The notes under the pieces were generated by a model, which was not told where the DNA came from, did not search any database, and saw only the letters and a list, made by a program, of their open reading frames with translations. A stretch of DNA of 64,000 bases from Clostridium hydrogeniformans DSM 21757 (GTDB taxonomy: Bacteria; Bacillota; Clostridia; Clostridiales; Clostridiaceae), in the NCBI RefSeq assembly GCF_000686705.1, contig NZ_JMLJ01000011.1, positions 62,001 through 126,000 on the forward strand, written 5' to 3'. Made by a program: the position numbers and the translations under genes. This document shows positions 52,932 through 62,260 of this stretch, in pieces. The stretch's first letter is position 1; each line of letters starts with the position of its first letter.

Positions 52932-55082
52932 ATGAAAAATATTTTTAGAATTTACAAAAGGGATATAAAGAGTATAGTTACAAATCCTATAGCTTTAATA
53001 GTTGTTTTAGCACTTATATTTTTGCCTTCTCTTTATGCTTGGTTTAATATAGAAGCTTCATGGGATCCGTATGGAAGTACTTTTGGAATATCAGTTGCAG
53101 TAAGTAATAAGGACAAGGGAGCAACAGTTAGAGATAAGAATATAAATGTAGGGTATGAGGTTATATCATCTCTTAGAGAAAATCGTAATATAGGATGGAC
53201 CTTTGTTGACGAAGAGGAGGCAATAAAGGGAACAGAAAAGGGAAAGTATTACGCATCAATAATAATTCCAGAAGATTTTTCTAATGATATAACATCTATA
53301 TTAAGTGGAGAATTTAAAAAACCAAAATTAGATTATTATATAAATGAAAAAATTAATGCTATAGCTCCTAAAATAACAGATAAGGGAGCAACTAGTGTTC
53401 AACAACAAATATCACAAAACTTTGTAAAAACAGTAAATGGAGCTATACTTTCTGAATTTAATGTATTAGGAGAGGATTTAGCCAAATATGAGCCTAAATT
53501 TAATGACTATAAAAATTTAATTACTACATTAAATGAAAGATTTCCAGAAATATATGAGAAGGTAGATTTAGCTGAAAAGGGAGTAATAACAGGTCAAGAT
53601 CTTATAAAGACTTTAAATCAGCAAATGCCTTTAATTGAAGATACCTTAAACAAAGGAACAGATTTAACAAAAGATTTTGAAAAGTTTACTAGTAAGGGAA
53701 AAGAAAATATAAATAAAATTGCTCCTGTTATTAAGAATGACTTAGGATATGTAAATAGTATAGCAACTAGTGTGGAGGCTATAGCAAATGGATTATCTGA
53801 ATCCACAGCACCAGAAGATATGAAAACAGCACTAAATAGTCTTAAGAGTAAAGCTAATATAATAAGGTCTGTTATAGATACAAATATAAATATAGTAGGT
53901 AAGATAAATATATCTAATAGTGAAGTATTAAACAACTTAAAGGCAAGATTAGAGGGAGTAAGAAATAAGGTTGATAAATATATAGCTACTATAGATAAGG
54001 GAATATCCGCTATAGATAGAGGAGAAAAACCAGCGCAAGATATTCTACAATCAATAACTAATCTAACAAAAGATATACAAAATAGTATAAATAATATTTT
54101 AGGAGAATATGATTCTAAAATTGTTCCTGAAATAAATAGGGTAGCGGATAAACTACATGATGTATCCTTAAACTCCATTGAGTTATTAGGGGTTGATAAT
54201 AACAAGCTACCAGAAGTTAAAAGTTTATTAAGCAATGTAGATAAACTAACAACTGGTGGGGAAGATAAAATAAAGGTTATTAAGGATAAGTTGCCAGAAG
54301 CACAAGATGCTATAAAGAAGGTTAAAGAAAAGATAGATGAACTAAATGGAAAAATAGATATTGGAGAACTTATAGACTTATTAAAAACAAATGCAGAAAA
54401 AGGTAAGGAGTTTATAGCTTCTCCTGTGGAGTTAAATGAAAATAAGTTTTTCCATATTCCAAACTATGGTTCAGGAATGACACCATTCTATACAGTATTG
54501 GCTTTATGGGTTGGAGGGCTTATATTATCATCTATATTATCAGTTAAAGTACCTAGCGATTTAGAGGGACCTTTTAAATCCTATGAAGTTTATTTTGGAA
54601 AGTCACTGTTATTTACAACAATAGGGGTACTACAAGCTTTATGTGTATCTATTGGAGATATATATTTATTAGGTACCTATGCAGCTCATAAGCCAGAATT
54701 TATAGGACTTTCAGTACTTATAAGTATAGTATTTATGTTTATAATTTACACTATGGTATCTGTATTTGGAAATGTAGGTAAGGCTTTAGGTATAATAGGT
54801 CTTGTTATACAAGTAGCAGCATCAGGCGGTACTTTCCCAATACAAGTAACACCACCATTTTTCCAAAAGGTAAATCCATATCTTCCATTTACCTATGCTA
54901 TTGAAGCTATGAGAGAGGCTACAGGAGGAATAATATGGAGTGTACTTCAAAAAGATATTATTATACTTTGTTTAATACTCTTAGGAGTTATTATATTTGG
55001 TTTAATTTTTAAAGGACCATTAAATAAGGTAAGTAAAAGATTTGTTGAAAAGCTTAATGAGAGTAATATTGTTGGTCATTAA
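52932..55082 (+). CDS. YhgE/Pip domain membrane protein
   Basis: With the corrected start this is a 716-residue protein. It has a first helix with IVVLALIFLPSLYAWFNIEASWDPYG, the signature of the family, a long extracytoplasmic helical region (about 60-510), and five to six C-terminal helices starting at TPFYTVLALWVGGLIL with FPIQVTPPFF. Relatives include phage-infection protein Pip and the EsaA-type secretion component. ATG 52932 lies after AAAAGGGTG; the GTG at 52923 is within that site. There are no secretion genes next to it. The upstream 230 bases contain a TTGACA (52823) with a poor -10. Confidence 0.85.
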   Translation: MKNIFRIYKRDIKSIVTNPIALIVVLALIFLPSLYAWFNIEASWDPYGSTFGISVAVSNKDKGATVRDKNINVGYEVISSLRENRNIGWTFVDEEEAIKGTEKGKYYASIIIPEDFSNDITSILSGEFKKPKLDYYINEKINAIAPKITDKGATSVQQQISQNFVKTVNGAILSEFNVLGEDLAKYEPKFNDYKNLITTLNERFPEIYEKVDLAEKGVITGQDLIKTLNQQMPLIEDTLNKGTDLTKDFEKFTSKGKENINKIAPVIKNDLGYVNSIATSVEAIANGLSESTAPEDMKTALNSLKSKANIIRSVIDTNINIVGKINISNSEVLNNLKARLEGVRNKVDKYIATIDKGISAIDRGEKPAQDILQSITNLTKDIQNSINNILGEYDSKIVPEINRVADKLHDVSLNSIELLGVDNNKLPEVKSLLSNVDKLTTGGEDKIKVIKDKLPEAQDAIKKVKEKIDELNGKIDIGELIDLLKTNAEKGKEFIASPVELNENKFFHIPNYGSGMTPFYTVLALWVGGLILSSILSVKVPSDLEGPFKSYEVYFGKSLLFTTIGVLQALCVSIGDIYLLGTYAAHKPEFIGLSVLISIVFMFIIYTMVSVFGNVGKALGIIGLVIQVAASGGTFPIQVTPPFFQKVNPYLPFTYAIEAMREATGGIIWSVLQKDIIILCLILLGVIIFGLIFKGPLNKVSKRFVEKLNESNIVGH

Positions 55083-55200
55083 TTCTTAAGATATAAATAT
55101 TAAAGTTATTTTTAGTTTAAGAGCTTTAATCAGGGATTATAAAAAGCACAAAATTAAAAAATATTAAGATTTACTATATAAATATAAAATAATAGAAAGA

Positions 55201-55236
55201 AAAAGACTTGATAATATATCAAGTCTTTTTCTTTCT
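55201..55236. terminator. Bidirectional terminator between YhgE/Pip and asnS
   Basis: AAAAGACTTG (55201-55210) and CAAGTCTTTT (55220-55229) pair perfectly and have T-tracts on both outer sides. Confidence 0.85.
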
Positions 55237-56627
55237 TAAAATTCGAAGTTTCCAGTAGTTCTTGGAAATGGTATAACGTCTCTTATGTTAGACATACCAG
55301 TTATATACATTATTAATCTTTCAAAGCCTAAACCAAATCCAGCATGTTTAGTTCCGCCGTATTTTCTAAGCTCTAAATACCACCAGTAATCTTCTTTGCT
55401 TAATCCAAGTTCTTCTATTCTACTTTCAAGAACATCTAATCTTTCTTCTCTTTGGCTTCCACCAATGATTTCTCCGATTCCAGGAACTAGACAGTCCATA
55501 GCTGCAACAGTCTTTCCATCTTCGTTTAATCTCATATAGAACGCTTTTATATCCTTTGGATAATCAGTAACAAATACAGGTTTTTTGAACACTTCTTCTG
55601 TTAGATATCTTTCATGCTCAGTTTGAAGGTCAGAACCCCATTCTACAGGGTATTCAAAGGTTTTATCAGCTTTTTTAAGAAGTTCTACAGCTTCAGTGTA
55701 AGTAACCTTACCAAAGTCAGAAGAAACAACATGGTTTAATCTTTCTTTTAATCCCTTGTCTATGAAGGAGTTAAAGAACTCTATTTCTTCAGGACATTCA
55801 TCCATAACGTACTTAATAACATATCTTAACATATCTTCAGCAAGCTTCATATCATCTTTAAGATCAGCGAATGATATTTCAGGTTCTATCATCCAGAACT
55901 CTGCTGCGTGTCTTGCAGTATTTGAGTTTTCAGCTCTAAAGGTTGGTCCAAAGGTATAGATGTTTTTAAATGCTAAAGCAAAACACTCACCATTTAATTG
56001 ACCAGAAACAGTAAGGTTAGATTCTTTTTCGAAGAAATCTCCCTTAAAATCTATTGAGCCGTCTTCAGTCTTAGGTACATTGTTTAGGTCTAGAGTAGTG
56101 ACTCTAAACATTTCACCAGCACCCTCACAGTCAGAGCCAGTTATTATTGGGGTATGAGTATATACAAATCCTTTTTCATTGAAGAATTTGTGTATTGCAT
56201 AGGCTGCCACAGAACGCACTCTAAAAACAGCAGAGAAGGCGTTGCTTCTTGGTCTTAAGTGAGCTATAGTTCTTAAATATTCAAAAGTGTGTCTCTTCTT
56301 TTGAAGAGGAAAGTCGCTATGGGATAATCCTTCTATTATTATATTCTCAGCCTTTATTTCAAAAGGTTGCTTAGAACCAGGAGTTGGTACTAAAGTACCT
56401 TCTATTGTTAAAGAAGAGCTTATAGGAAGTTTTGCAACTTCTTTAAAGTTTTCTAACTTATCTTCAAAAACTATTTGAATATTTTTAAAGAAAGTACCAT
56501 CATTTAGTTCTATGAAACCAAATGTCTTAGAATCTCTAAGAGTTCTTATCCAACCAGATATTGAAACTTTTTGGTTATTATAAGTTTCACCGTTTCTGTA
56601 AAGTTCTTTAATTGAAACTTTTGTCAT
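55236..56627 (-). CDS. asnS: Asparaginyl-tRNA synthetase
   Basis: This 463-residue class IIb synthetase has an N-terminal OB-fold ([24 protein letters not shown]), motif 2 ([22 protein letters not shown]) and motif 3 ([12 protein letters not shown]). It charges tRNA-Asn. AAAGGA precedes ATG 56627 by about 8 bases, better than the abutting ATG at 56636. A T-box leader with an Asn specifier lies directly upstream. Confidence 0.95.
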   Translation of the reverse strand: MTKVSIKELYRNGETYNNQKVSISGWIRTLRDSKTFGFIELNDGTFFKNIQIVFEDKLENFKEVAKLPISSSLTIEGTLVPTPGSKQPFEIKAENIIIEGLSHSDFPLQKKRHTFEYLRTIAHLRPRSNAFSAVFRVRSVAAYAIHKFFNEKGFVYTHTPIITGSDCEGAGEMFRVTTLDLNNVPKTEDGSIDFKGDFFEKESNLTVSGQLNGECFALAFKNIYTFGPTFRAENSNTARHAAEFWMIEPEISFADLKDDMKLAEDMLRYVIKYVMDECPEEIEFFNSFIDKGLKERLNHVVSSDFGKVTYTEAVELLKKADKTFEYPVEWGSDLQTEHERYLTEEVFKKPVFVTDYPKDIKAFYMRLNEDGKTVAAMDCLVPGIGEIIGGSQREERLDVLESRIEELGLSKEDYWWYLELRKYGGTKHAGFGLGFERLIMYITGMSNIRDVIPFPRTTGNFEF

Positions 56628-56789
56628 GTTAATCATCCTTTCAAATTTTCTTTATATAAATTAAAATCAGCCTTATTATAGGGCTTGAATAATATTAAAC
56701 TTTTATACTAATTGAAAATGAACTATATAACTAAGCATTAAAGAAAATCTCTATTTTAATTGGGTTTAGTTTTATAAGTTATAGAAAAA

Positions 56790-57066
56790 CAAAAAAACCT
56801 CTCATCCACATAAAGGGACGAAAGGTATATATTCCGCGGTACCACCCAATTTGTCATAAATAAAATATGACCGTCTTACAAGCATCGAATAATGCTGTTC
56901 TTCTATAACGGGAAGATTCCGTCTAAGTCTACTCTCTAAAAAGATTTCGGTTAGAAACTCTGAGATGTTCTTCAATATAAGCTCACTATAAGGCTTTCAC
57001 CATCCCTTATTCGCTAGGAATTACATCTTATATTTACTCTTCTCTTCATAGTTTTTAAAAACTTAT
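56790..57066 (-). promoter_or_regulatory. T-box riboswitch, tRNA-Asn
   Basis: On the minus strand, the leader opens with the conserved ATGAAGAGAAGAGTA, carries GAAG-AAC-A (AAC at 56969-56967) as specifier, and the T-box GGGTGGTACCGCGG (56847-56834). It ends in a hairpin (56825-56798) with TTTTTTT. The specifier context mirrors that of metG (GAAG-ATG-G), which supports both calls. Uncharged tRNA-Asn should allow asnS expression. Confidence 0.92.
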
Positions 57067-57096
57067 ATTCATAATAAAATTAGTTATATGAAATCT

Positions 57097-57124
57097 ATTA
57101 TACTATTATTATTATAAAAATCAA
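57097..57124 (-). promoter_or_regulatory. Promoter of the asnS leader
   Basis: On the minus strand, TTGATT (57124-57119) and TATAAT (57102-57097) are 16 bases apart, about 30 bases before the T-box. Confidence 0.55.
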
Positions 57125-57620
57125 TACCTGATTTAAGAATTAATATAATTTATAATATAAGATTATTTCTAAGGGATATACTTATATTATTTTATGTAAA
57201 TTATCAGGTTAGACTATAGGATTAAGCTTTTATTACTTTTACTATAAAGTAACTTTTATTAGAAAATTTATATAGAATAAGAGAAGGTTTATCAACAAGT
57301 TAGTAGGGGAAACTTAGAAGTTTGTGGATAAATCTATAGATAGGAGAGGTGAATGTTAATAACTTAGAGAGGTAAGGTGATTTTTTTAGCTTTAAGTTTA
57401 CTAGAATATAAACATAATAATGATAATAGTAAATCTATGTTATATAATTATAGCCCCACAATTGTTAAAATTGCAGGGCTCTGTTATATTAATTAGCTAG
57501 AAGTTTTAAAATTCATATAGGATTTTAAGCTTAATTTAATCTCTTTAAGATTAAGCCAATGGTTATATAAAATAGATTTTGAGAGAAAACCCTATATAGA
57601 TAATTATTTTCTTGTTGGTA
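57125..57620. other. Gene-poor region with two DnaA-box-like sites
   Basis: About 500 bases without an ORF of note. It holds TTATCAACA (57289-57297) and the perfect DnaA box TTATCCACA on the minus strand (57331-57323), then AG-rich sequence. A stem AGCCCC...GGGCT around 57453-57480 is imperfect. There is no dnaA gene nearby, so an origin is not claimed. Confidence 0.45.
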
Positions 57621-58106
57621 TTATAAAGAATTTTCCTCATGATGAAGAGATTTAACCATTATAAGACAAGGGCAATTTTCTCCCCATATTTCTTTTATTT
57701 CTTCTAAGGGAGAAAAACCTATACTTTCATAAAAACCTCGTGTTTTTTTATAGTAAGGATCCTTATGAGAAGGACCTAAGGTCTTTACCATGAGAAATTT
57801 GAAATCATTACGCCGCAGATGATGGTGAATATATTTTAGTAATGTGGTACCTATTTTTTTATTATGGTACTCTTCTAATACTCCCATACAGAAGATTTCA
57901 GCAGTATAAGGATTATTTTCTTTTATTGAGACAAAGCCCACAGGAGTTTTATCATCATAAGCGACATAGAATAACATATCTTTACTTTTATTTATATAGT
58001 CTTTAGTTGATTCTTCTATGCCAAACCAATTTGGTAAGCTATTTAATACCATAGAGCATATATTTCCTTTTAAATTATTATCTAATATATACTTGTATTG
58101 TATCAA
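57621..58106 (-). CDS. GNAT family N-acetyltransferase
   Basis: This 161-residue protein has the GNAT core: VGFVSIKENNPYTAEIFCMGVLEEYHNKKIGTTLLKYIHHHL with the acetyl-CoA loop (a variant of R/QxxGxG/A, here NKKIGT). A conserved YESIGF segment follows near the C-terminus. The substrate is unknown. It lies 2 bases after the ABC exporter stop and is probably co-transcribed with the exporter pair. Confidence 0.83.
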   Translation of the reverse strand: MIQYKYILDNNLKGNICSMVLNSLPNWFGIEESTKDYINKSKDMLFYVAYDDKTPVGFVSIKENNPYTAEIFCMGVLEEYHNKKIGTTLLKYIHHHLRRNDFKFLMVKTLGPSHKDPYYKKTRGFYESIGFSPLEEIKEIWGENCPCLIMVKSLHHEENSL

Positions 58107-58108
58107 TT

Positions 58109-59893
58109 TTAAGCTCCCTCCTTAAGGAATTTATATTGAGCAGTGAAAAGATCATAGTATTTTCCTTTAAGTTTTATAAGTTCATCATGAGAACCAGCTT
58201 CACATATAATTCCATTATCAATTACCATTATCTTATCACAATCTCTTATAGTGGATAATCTATGAGCGATAACGAAGGAAGTTCTTCCATGCAATAACTT
58301 ATTTATTCCTTTTTGAACAAGGATTTCTGTGTAGGTATCTATATTAGAGGTTGCTTCATCTAATATTAATATCCTAGGATCAGCAAGTAATGCACGAGCA
58401 AATGATATTAGCTGTCTTTGTCCAACTGAAAGTCTAGATCCACGTTCATTAACTTCTGTATCATATCCTTTTTCGAGATTCATTATAAAATCATGGGCAT
58501 TTACAGCCTTAGCAGCCTTTATTACCTCATCATCTGTAGCATTAAGCTTTCCATACTTTATATTTTCTTTAATGGTTGCAGAAAATAAGAAGGTATCTTG
58601 AAGCATTATTCCCATCTGACTTCTTAAAGATGATATATCCACATTTTTAACATCAAGTCCATCTATTAAGACGTCTCCTTCAGTGGAGTCATAAAATCTA
58701 CTAATTAGATTTATAATTGTAGTTTTACCAGCTCCAGTAGCTCCCACTAAGGCTATACTTTCACCAGGTTTAACTTTGAAACTAACGTTGTGTAGTACAG
58801 GAGTTTCATCATAAGCAAAGGTTACATTTTTAAATTCCACATTACCCTTAATAACTGGCATATTAATTGCAACTTCACTATTTACTATATCGGGATCTAT
58901 ATCCATTATTTCAAAAATTCTTTCTCCAGCAGCAAAGTTTGTTATTAGAGTGTTATAGAAGTTTGATATATTCATTATAGGTCTCCAGAACATTGTGATA
59001 TACCAAGAGAAGGCTATAAGGGTACCTACAGAAATATCATCTTTTATTATAAGTCTTGCACCAACCCAGTAAACTATAACGGAGCCGAATCCCCAAGAAA
59101 GTTCAACTAGTGGCCAAAATAAATCATTTAATTTAACACAATGATTAAAAGAATCCATCATTTCGTGAATTAGTTCTTTAAAGCTTTTTGAAGTATTATT
59201 TTCATTGGCAAAGCTTTGAATTACTTTAATTCCAGAAAAATCTTCATGAGTAAAAGCATTAAGGTTAGAACGCTTTTGCCTATAATTCATCCATCTTTTA
59301 GTAGCATACTTTTCTATGGTAAATAAAGATATAAATAATAGAGGAAGAATTATAATAGCAGCTAGTGCTAATTTATAGTTCATAGAAAACATCATTACAG
59401 TTACACAAAGAAGACTTAAAACTTCAGGAACTAAACTTGTTATAGAAGTTGAAAAAAGTTCTTGAAGAGAGTTTACATCCCCCATAACACGAGCAAGGAT
59501 TTTTCCAACAGGTCTATTATCAAAGAAAGAGAAGGAAAGCTTTTGTATATGAGTATAAAGCTCATCTCTTATACTTACTAAAATTTTATTAGTAACTTCT
59601 GACATAAGAATAATCCTTTTTTTAGATGCAATCATCCCTAGAAAGTTTAAGCCTACTAATAAGATAGCAATATATACAAGACCATTTGTATTAGAATCTT
59701 TTATATTCTCATCAATAGCTACTTTTAATAAATATGGGTTTAAAAGTCCACATATCATTACAAAAACCATAAGAGAGATAACAATAAATACACTAAAGCT
59801 GTAGGGTTTTAAATACCCTAATAATCTTTTTATAATATAAGACTTAGAATGATAAGTTGAAGTTTCATCCTGCCTTACTGAGTTTCTAGCCAT
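58109..59893 (-). CDS. ABC multidrug exporter half-transporter (second subunit)
   Basis: This 594-residue protein has an N-terminal membrane domain with six helices (about 1-320) and a C-terminal ABC ATPase with Walker A GATGAGKT near 388 and the signature LSVGQRQ (LSGGQ variant), then LILDEATSNIDT. It is the second half of a heterodimeric multidrug-type exporter. Its ATG overlaps the stop of the first gene by one base (TAATG). Confidence 0.92.
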   Translation of the reverse strand: MARNSVRQDETSTYHSKSYIIKRLLGYLKPYSFSVFIVISLMVFVMICGLLNPYLLKVAIDENIKDSNTNGLVYIAILLVGLNFLGMIASKKRIILMSEVTNKILVSIRDELYTHIQKLSFSFFDNRPVGKILARVMGDVNSLQELFSTSITSLVPEVLSLLCVTVMMFSMNYKLALAAIIILPLLFISLFTIEKYATKRWMNYRQKRSNLNAFTHEDFSGIKVIQSFANENNTSKSFKELIHEMMDSFNHCVKLNDLFWPLVELSWGFGSVIVYWVGARLIIKDDISVGTLIAFSWYITMFWRPIMNISNFYNTLITNFAAGERIFEIMDIDPDIVNSEVAINMPVIKGNVEFKNVTFAYDETPVLHNVSFKVKPGESIALVGATGAGKTTIINLISRFYDSTEGDVLIDGLDVKNVDISSLRSQMGIMLQDTFLFSATIKENIKYGKLNATDDEVIKAAKAVNAHDFIMNLEKGYDTEVNERGSRLSVGQRQLISFARALLADPRILILDEATSNIDTYTEILVQKGINKLLHGRTSFVIAHRLSTIRDCDKIMVIDNGIICEAGSHDELIKLKGKYYDLFTAQYKFLKEGA

Positions 59894-61650
59894 TATACCA
59901 CCTCTTTTTTCTTTTTCTTATTAGTAAGATTATCTAAATTAAAATCTTTAAACTGTTCACAATAGATTTCATAATATTTACCTTCAATAGCTAGAAGTTC
60001 TTCATGAGTACCTTTTTCTACGATTTCTCCATTTTCCATGAATAGTATGATATCAGCATTTTTAACAGCAGATATTCTATGAGCTATTATAAAGGTAGTA
60101 TTAGATGATTTGTTGTTATTAAGATTTTTAAGAAGTTTAAATTCTGTTTCCATATCTAAGGCAGATGTGGAGTCATCTAATATTAGTATTGAAGAATCAC
60201 GTACTAAGGCACGAGCTATAGATAATCTTTGCTTTTGCCCCCCAGAAAGCCCAAGACCACGCTCTCCTACAATAGTTGAATAACCCTCTTCTAGTTCATC
60301 TATAAATTCAGTTGCACATGCTAGAGCACAGGCTTTTGTGATTTCTTCCTCACTGGCATCTCTCTTACCAAATTTAATGTTTTGAGATATGGTGTCTGAG
60401 AATAAGAATGTATCTTGAGGAACTATAGACATAGAACCTCTTAAAGTTTTTAGGTTTAATTCTTTAACATTAATACCATCAACTAATACCTCTCCTTCAC
60501 AAACATCATAGTATCTTCCTATTAATCCTACTAAGCTAGATTTACCAGAGCCTGTAGTACCCATAATTGCAACATTAGATCCAGCTGGTATTTTAAGATT
60601 TATATTTTTTAATATAAGGTCTTCGTTATATTTGAAAGATACATTTTTAAATTCGATATTTCCAGAAATTTTTTCTTTATCTTTAGAATATTTAGAAATA
60701 TCGATGTCTGGTTTAGTCCCAAAAATCTTTAGGATTTTATTACAAGAAGCTTTATTTTGAGCTAGCATGTTAGTAAGCCAGCCAAGCATTCTCATAGGCC
60801 ATATTAGGTTCCAGATATAGCCGTTAAATGCTACAAGAGAACCAATAGACATTTCTTTTTTTATTACAAAATATCCACCAAGAGCAATCATAATTACAAT
60901 TGATAAGTTTGTTAGAAACTCTATAGGGGGATAGTATTTACCCAAAATATTTGCTTGTTCCATGTTAAGCTTATGATTTACCTTATTCATCTTAAGGAAT
61001 TTTAAAATTTCATGTTTTTCTCTTGCAAAAGCTTTAACAAGTCTAACTCCAGCAATGTTTTCTTGGGCTATTGTATTCATCTCTGCATTATGGTCGCTTA
61101 TTTTATCATAGGCTTCCATTTCTTTTTTCTCTAACCTTAGAGCTAAGAAGCCAATAGGAATCATTATGGATATACAAGCTAAAGCTAGTTTCCAATTTAA
61201 ATAAAATAAGAATGCGGAAGCTAATACAAAGTAGATAATATTTTCAATGAATATCCTAAGTCCAAAGGATAGAGTTCTCCAGATATTATCTATATCTTCA
61301 CCTATTCTTGACATTAGTTCTCCAGTGTTCATATTATCAAAGTACTTAAAATGTAGACTTTGAATGTGATTAAATAAATCATACTTTAAGTCTTCATTTA
61401 CCTTACTAGACATAACATCAAAGATATATTCTTTAAAATATCCAAAGATGGCACGACTTAAGGTAATTAGTATTAACCCAAAGGATATTTGTAGAAGTAA
61501 GGACATATTTTTTCCTATAATGACCTTATCAACTAACTCCTTCATAAGAATTGGATTTATCATATCTAACACTATATTCATAATCATGAATAGGGTAGGT
61601 ATGAATATTAGAAGTTTATACTTCCAAAGGTAATTTAAAAGTTTTTTCAA
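59893..61650 (-). CDS. ABC multidrug exporter half-transporter (first subunit)
   Basis: With the corrected TTG start this is a 585-residue protein. A six-helix membrane domain (about 1-315) is followed by an ABC ATPase with Walker A GTTGSGKS, signature LSGGQKQR and ILILDDSTSALD. The residue after Walker B is Asp instead of the catalytic Glu (LILDDS), so this ATPase site is probably degenerate, as expected in heterodimeric exporters of the BmrCD type. AAAGGAGG lies 8 bases before TTG 61650; the frame from 61704 is longer but overlaps the upstream terminator hairpin. Confidence 0.9.
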   Translation of the reverse strand: MKKLLNYLWKYKLLIFIPTLFMIMNIVLDMINPILMKELVDKVIIGKNMSLLLQISFGLILITLSRAIFGYFKEYIFDVMSSKVNEDLKYDLFNHIQSLHFKYFDNMNTGELMSRIGEDIDNIWRTLSFGLRIFIENIIYFVLASAFLFYLNWKLALACISIMIPIGFLALRLEKKEMEAYDKISDHNAEMNTIAQENIAGVRLVKAFAREKHEILKFLKMNKVNHKLNMEQANILGKYYPPIEFLTNLSIVIMIALGGYFVIKKEMSIGSLVAFNGYIWNLIWPMRMLGWLTNMLAQNKASCNKILKIFGTKPDIDISKYSKDKEKISGNIEFKNVSFKYNEDLILKNINLKIPAGSNVAIMGTTGSGKSSLVGLIGRYYDVCEGEVLVDGINVKELNLKTLRGSMSIVPQDTFLFSDTISQNIKFGKRDASEEEITKACALACATEFIDELEEGYSTIVGERGLGLSGGQKQRLSIARALVRDSSILILDDSTSALDMETEFKLLKNLNNNKSSNTTFIIAHRISAVKNADIILFMENGEIVEKGTHEELLAIEGKYYEIYCEQFKDFNLDNLTNKKKKKEVV

Positions 61651-61676
61651 TGTTGAAACCTCCTTTTTAGAAAACA

Positions 61677-61724
61677 AAAGGTCATGAATAACCTTGTGAA
61701 ACACAAGGCTAAACCACGACCTTT
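61677..61724 (-). terminator. Hairpin B: terminator-like attenuator next to the exporter start
   Basis: AAAGGTCATG (61677-61686) pairs imperfectly with CCACGACCTTT (61714-61724), and ACCTTGTG/CACAAGG form an inner stem. On the minus strand CCTTTTGTTTTC follows. It lies just before the exporter's ribosome binding site. Confidence 0.7.
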
Positions 61725-61794
61725 CAGATTGAAGAATATTACTTTATGATAATACTTTATTTTTCATAAAGGTATATATAGACCCTAGGGACAT

Positions 61795-61841
61795 AAAAAG
61801 GTCATGGATATGCCTTATGAAAACATAAGATTACCATGACC
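61795..61841 (-). terminator. Hairpin A: terminator-like attenuator in the exporter leader
   Basis: GGTCATGG (61800-61807) and CCATGACC (61834-61841) form an outer stem, and CTTATG/CATAAG an inner stem. On the minus strand a TTTTT tract follows. It shares layout and bases with hairpin B. Confidence 0.75.
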
Positions 61842-61864
61842 ATAAAATCCTTAATTTTTTATAT

Positions 61865-61937
61865 AAAAGTCATGGAGTGAAAACCCCATACTTTTACGCA
61901 CCATCATAAGGGTACTTAAATGTTACAAAAAAGTACC
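61865..61937 (-). promoter_or_regulatory. Two further hairpins in the exporter leader
   Basis: AAAAGT-C-ATGG (61865-61875) and CCAT-ACTTTT (61886-61895) form one stem; GGTACTT (61911-61917) and AAGTACC (61931-61937) form another that includes the stop codon of leader ORF 2. A ribosome finishing ORF 2 would melt the latter. Confidence 0.55.
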
Positions 61938-62018
61938 ACAAAGGAATGTAGGGTTGTCACCTATTTTATAATTATTAAGTTTTGACAATGAAGTATTATT
62001 TAATAACATAATTAACAT
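61923..62018 (-). CDS. Leader peptide ORF 2 of the ABC exporter
   Basis: A 31-codon ORF (MLIMLLNNTS..., ending FLCGTFL) with a strong AAGGAGG eight bases before its ATG. It lies directly before the row of hairpins. The codons include leucine- and asparagine-rich runs. A similar layout is known for the bmrB leader of bmrCD in B. subtilis; here the peptide sequence is different. Confidence 0.55.
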   Translation of the reverse strand: MLIMLLNNTSLSKLNNYKIGDNPTFLCGTFL

Positions 62019-62034
62019 AGGTCCTACCTCCTTT

Positions 62035-62124
62035 TTAAATTTCACTGCTATTAAAGAAGATAGGGCTATTATTTAAAAATAAATTTCCAGTGGTTGATAA
62101 AGTCTTAAATTTTATTTTTAACAT
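62035..62124 (-). CDS. Leader peptide ORF 1 of the ABC exporter
   Basis: A 29-codon ORF (MLKIKFKTLS..., ending FFNSSEI) with AAGGAGG and the same TAGGA context as ORF 2. It lies 16 bases before the ATG of ORF 2. It has no recognisable domain. Confidence 0.5.
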   Translation of the reverse strand: MLKIKFKTLSTTGNLFLNNSPIFFNSSEI

Positions 62125-62176
62125 TTTTCCTACCTCCTTCTTTTAAATTTCTTAATAAAACTTATCTTACATTAAT

Positions 62177-62205
62177 AGAATATTACGATTACAAAATAAT
62201 GTCAA
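62177..62205 (-). promoter_or_regulatory. Promoter of the ABC exporter leader
   Basis: On the minus strand, a perfect TTGACA (62205-62200) and TATTCT (62182-62177) are 17 bases apart. A 14-bp direct repeat, ATTAATAGAATATT (62171-62184 and 62219-62232), covers the -10 and recurs upstream of the -35, possibly as an operator pair. The transcript would have a leader of about 520 nt. Confidence 0.6.
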
Positions 62206-62260
62206 TAAAAATTATTTAATTAATAGAATATTCTGTACCATATCAGAGATTTTTAAAAGA

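Noticed and set aside
57250-57420. A chromosomal replication origin
   Set aside because: Only two DnaA-box-like sites, no AT-rich unwinding repeat cluster and no dnaA/dnaN genes nearby.
61730-61770. A third leader ORF (seven codons, minus strand) between hairpins A and B
   Set aside because: It has no convincing ribosome binding site, unlike the two ORFs at 61923-62124.
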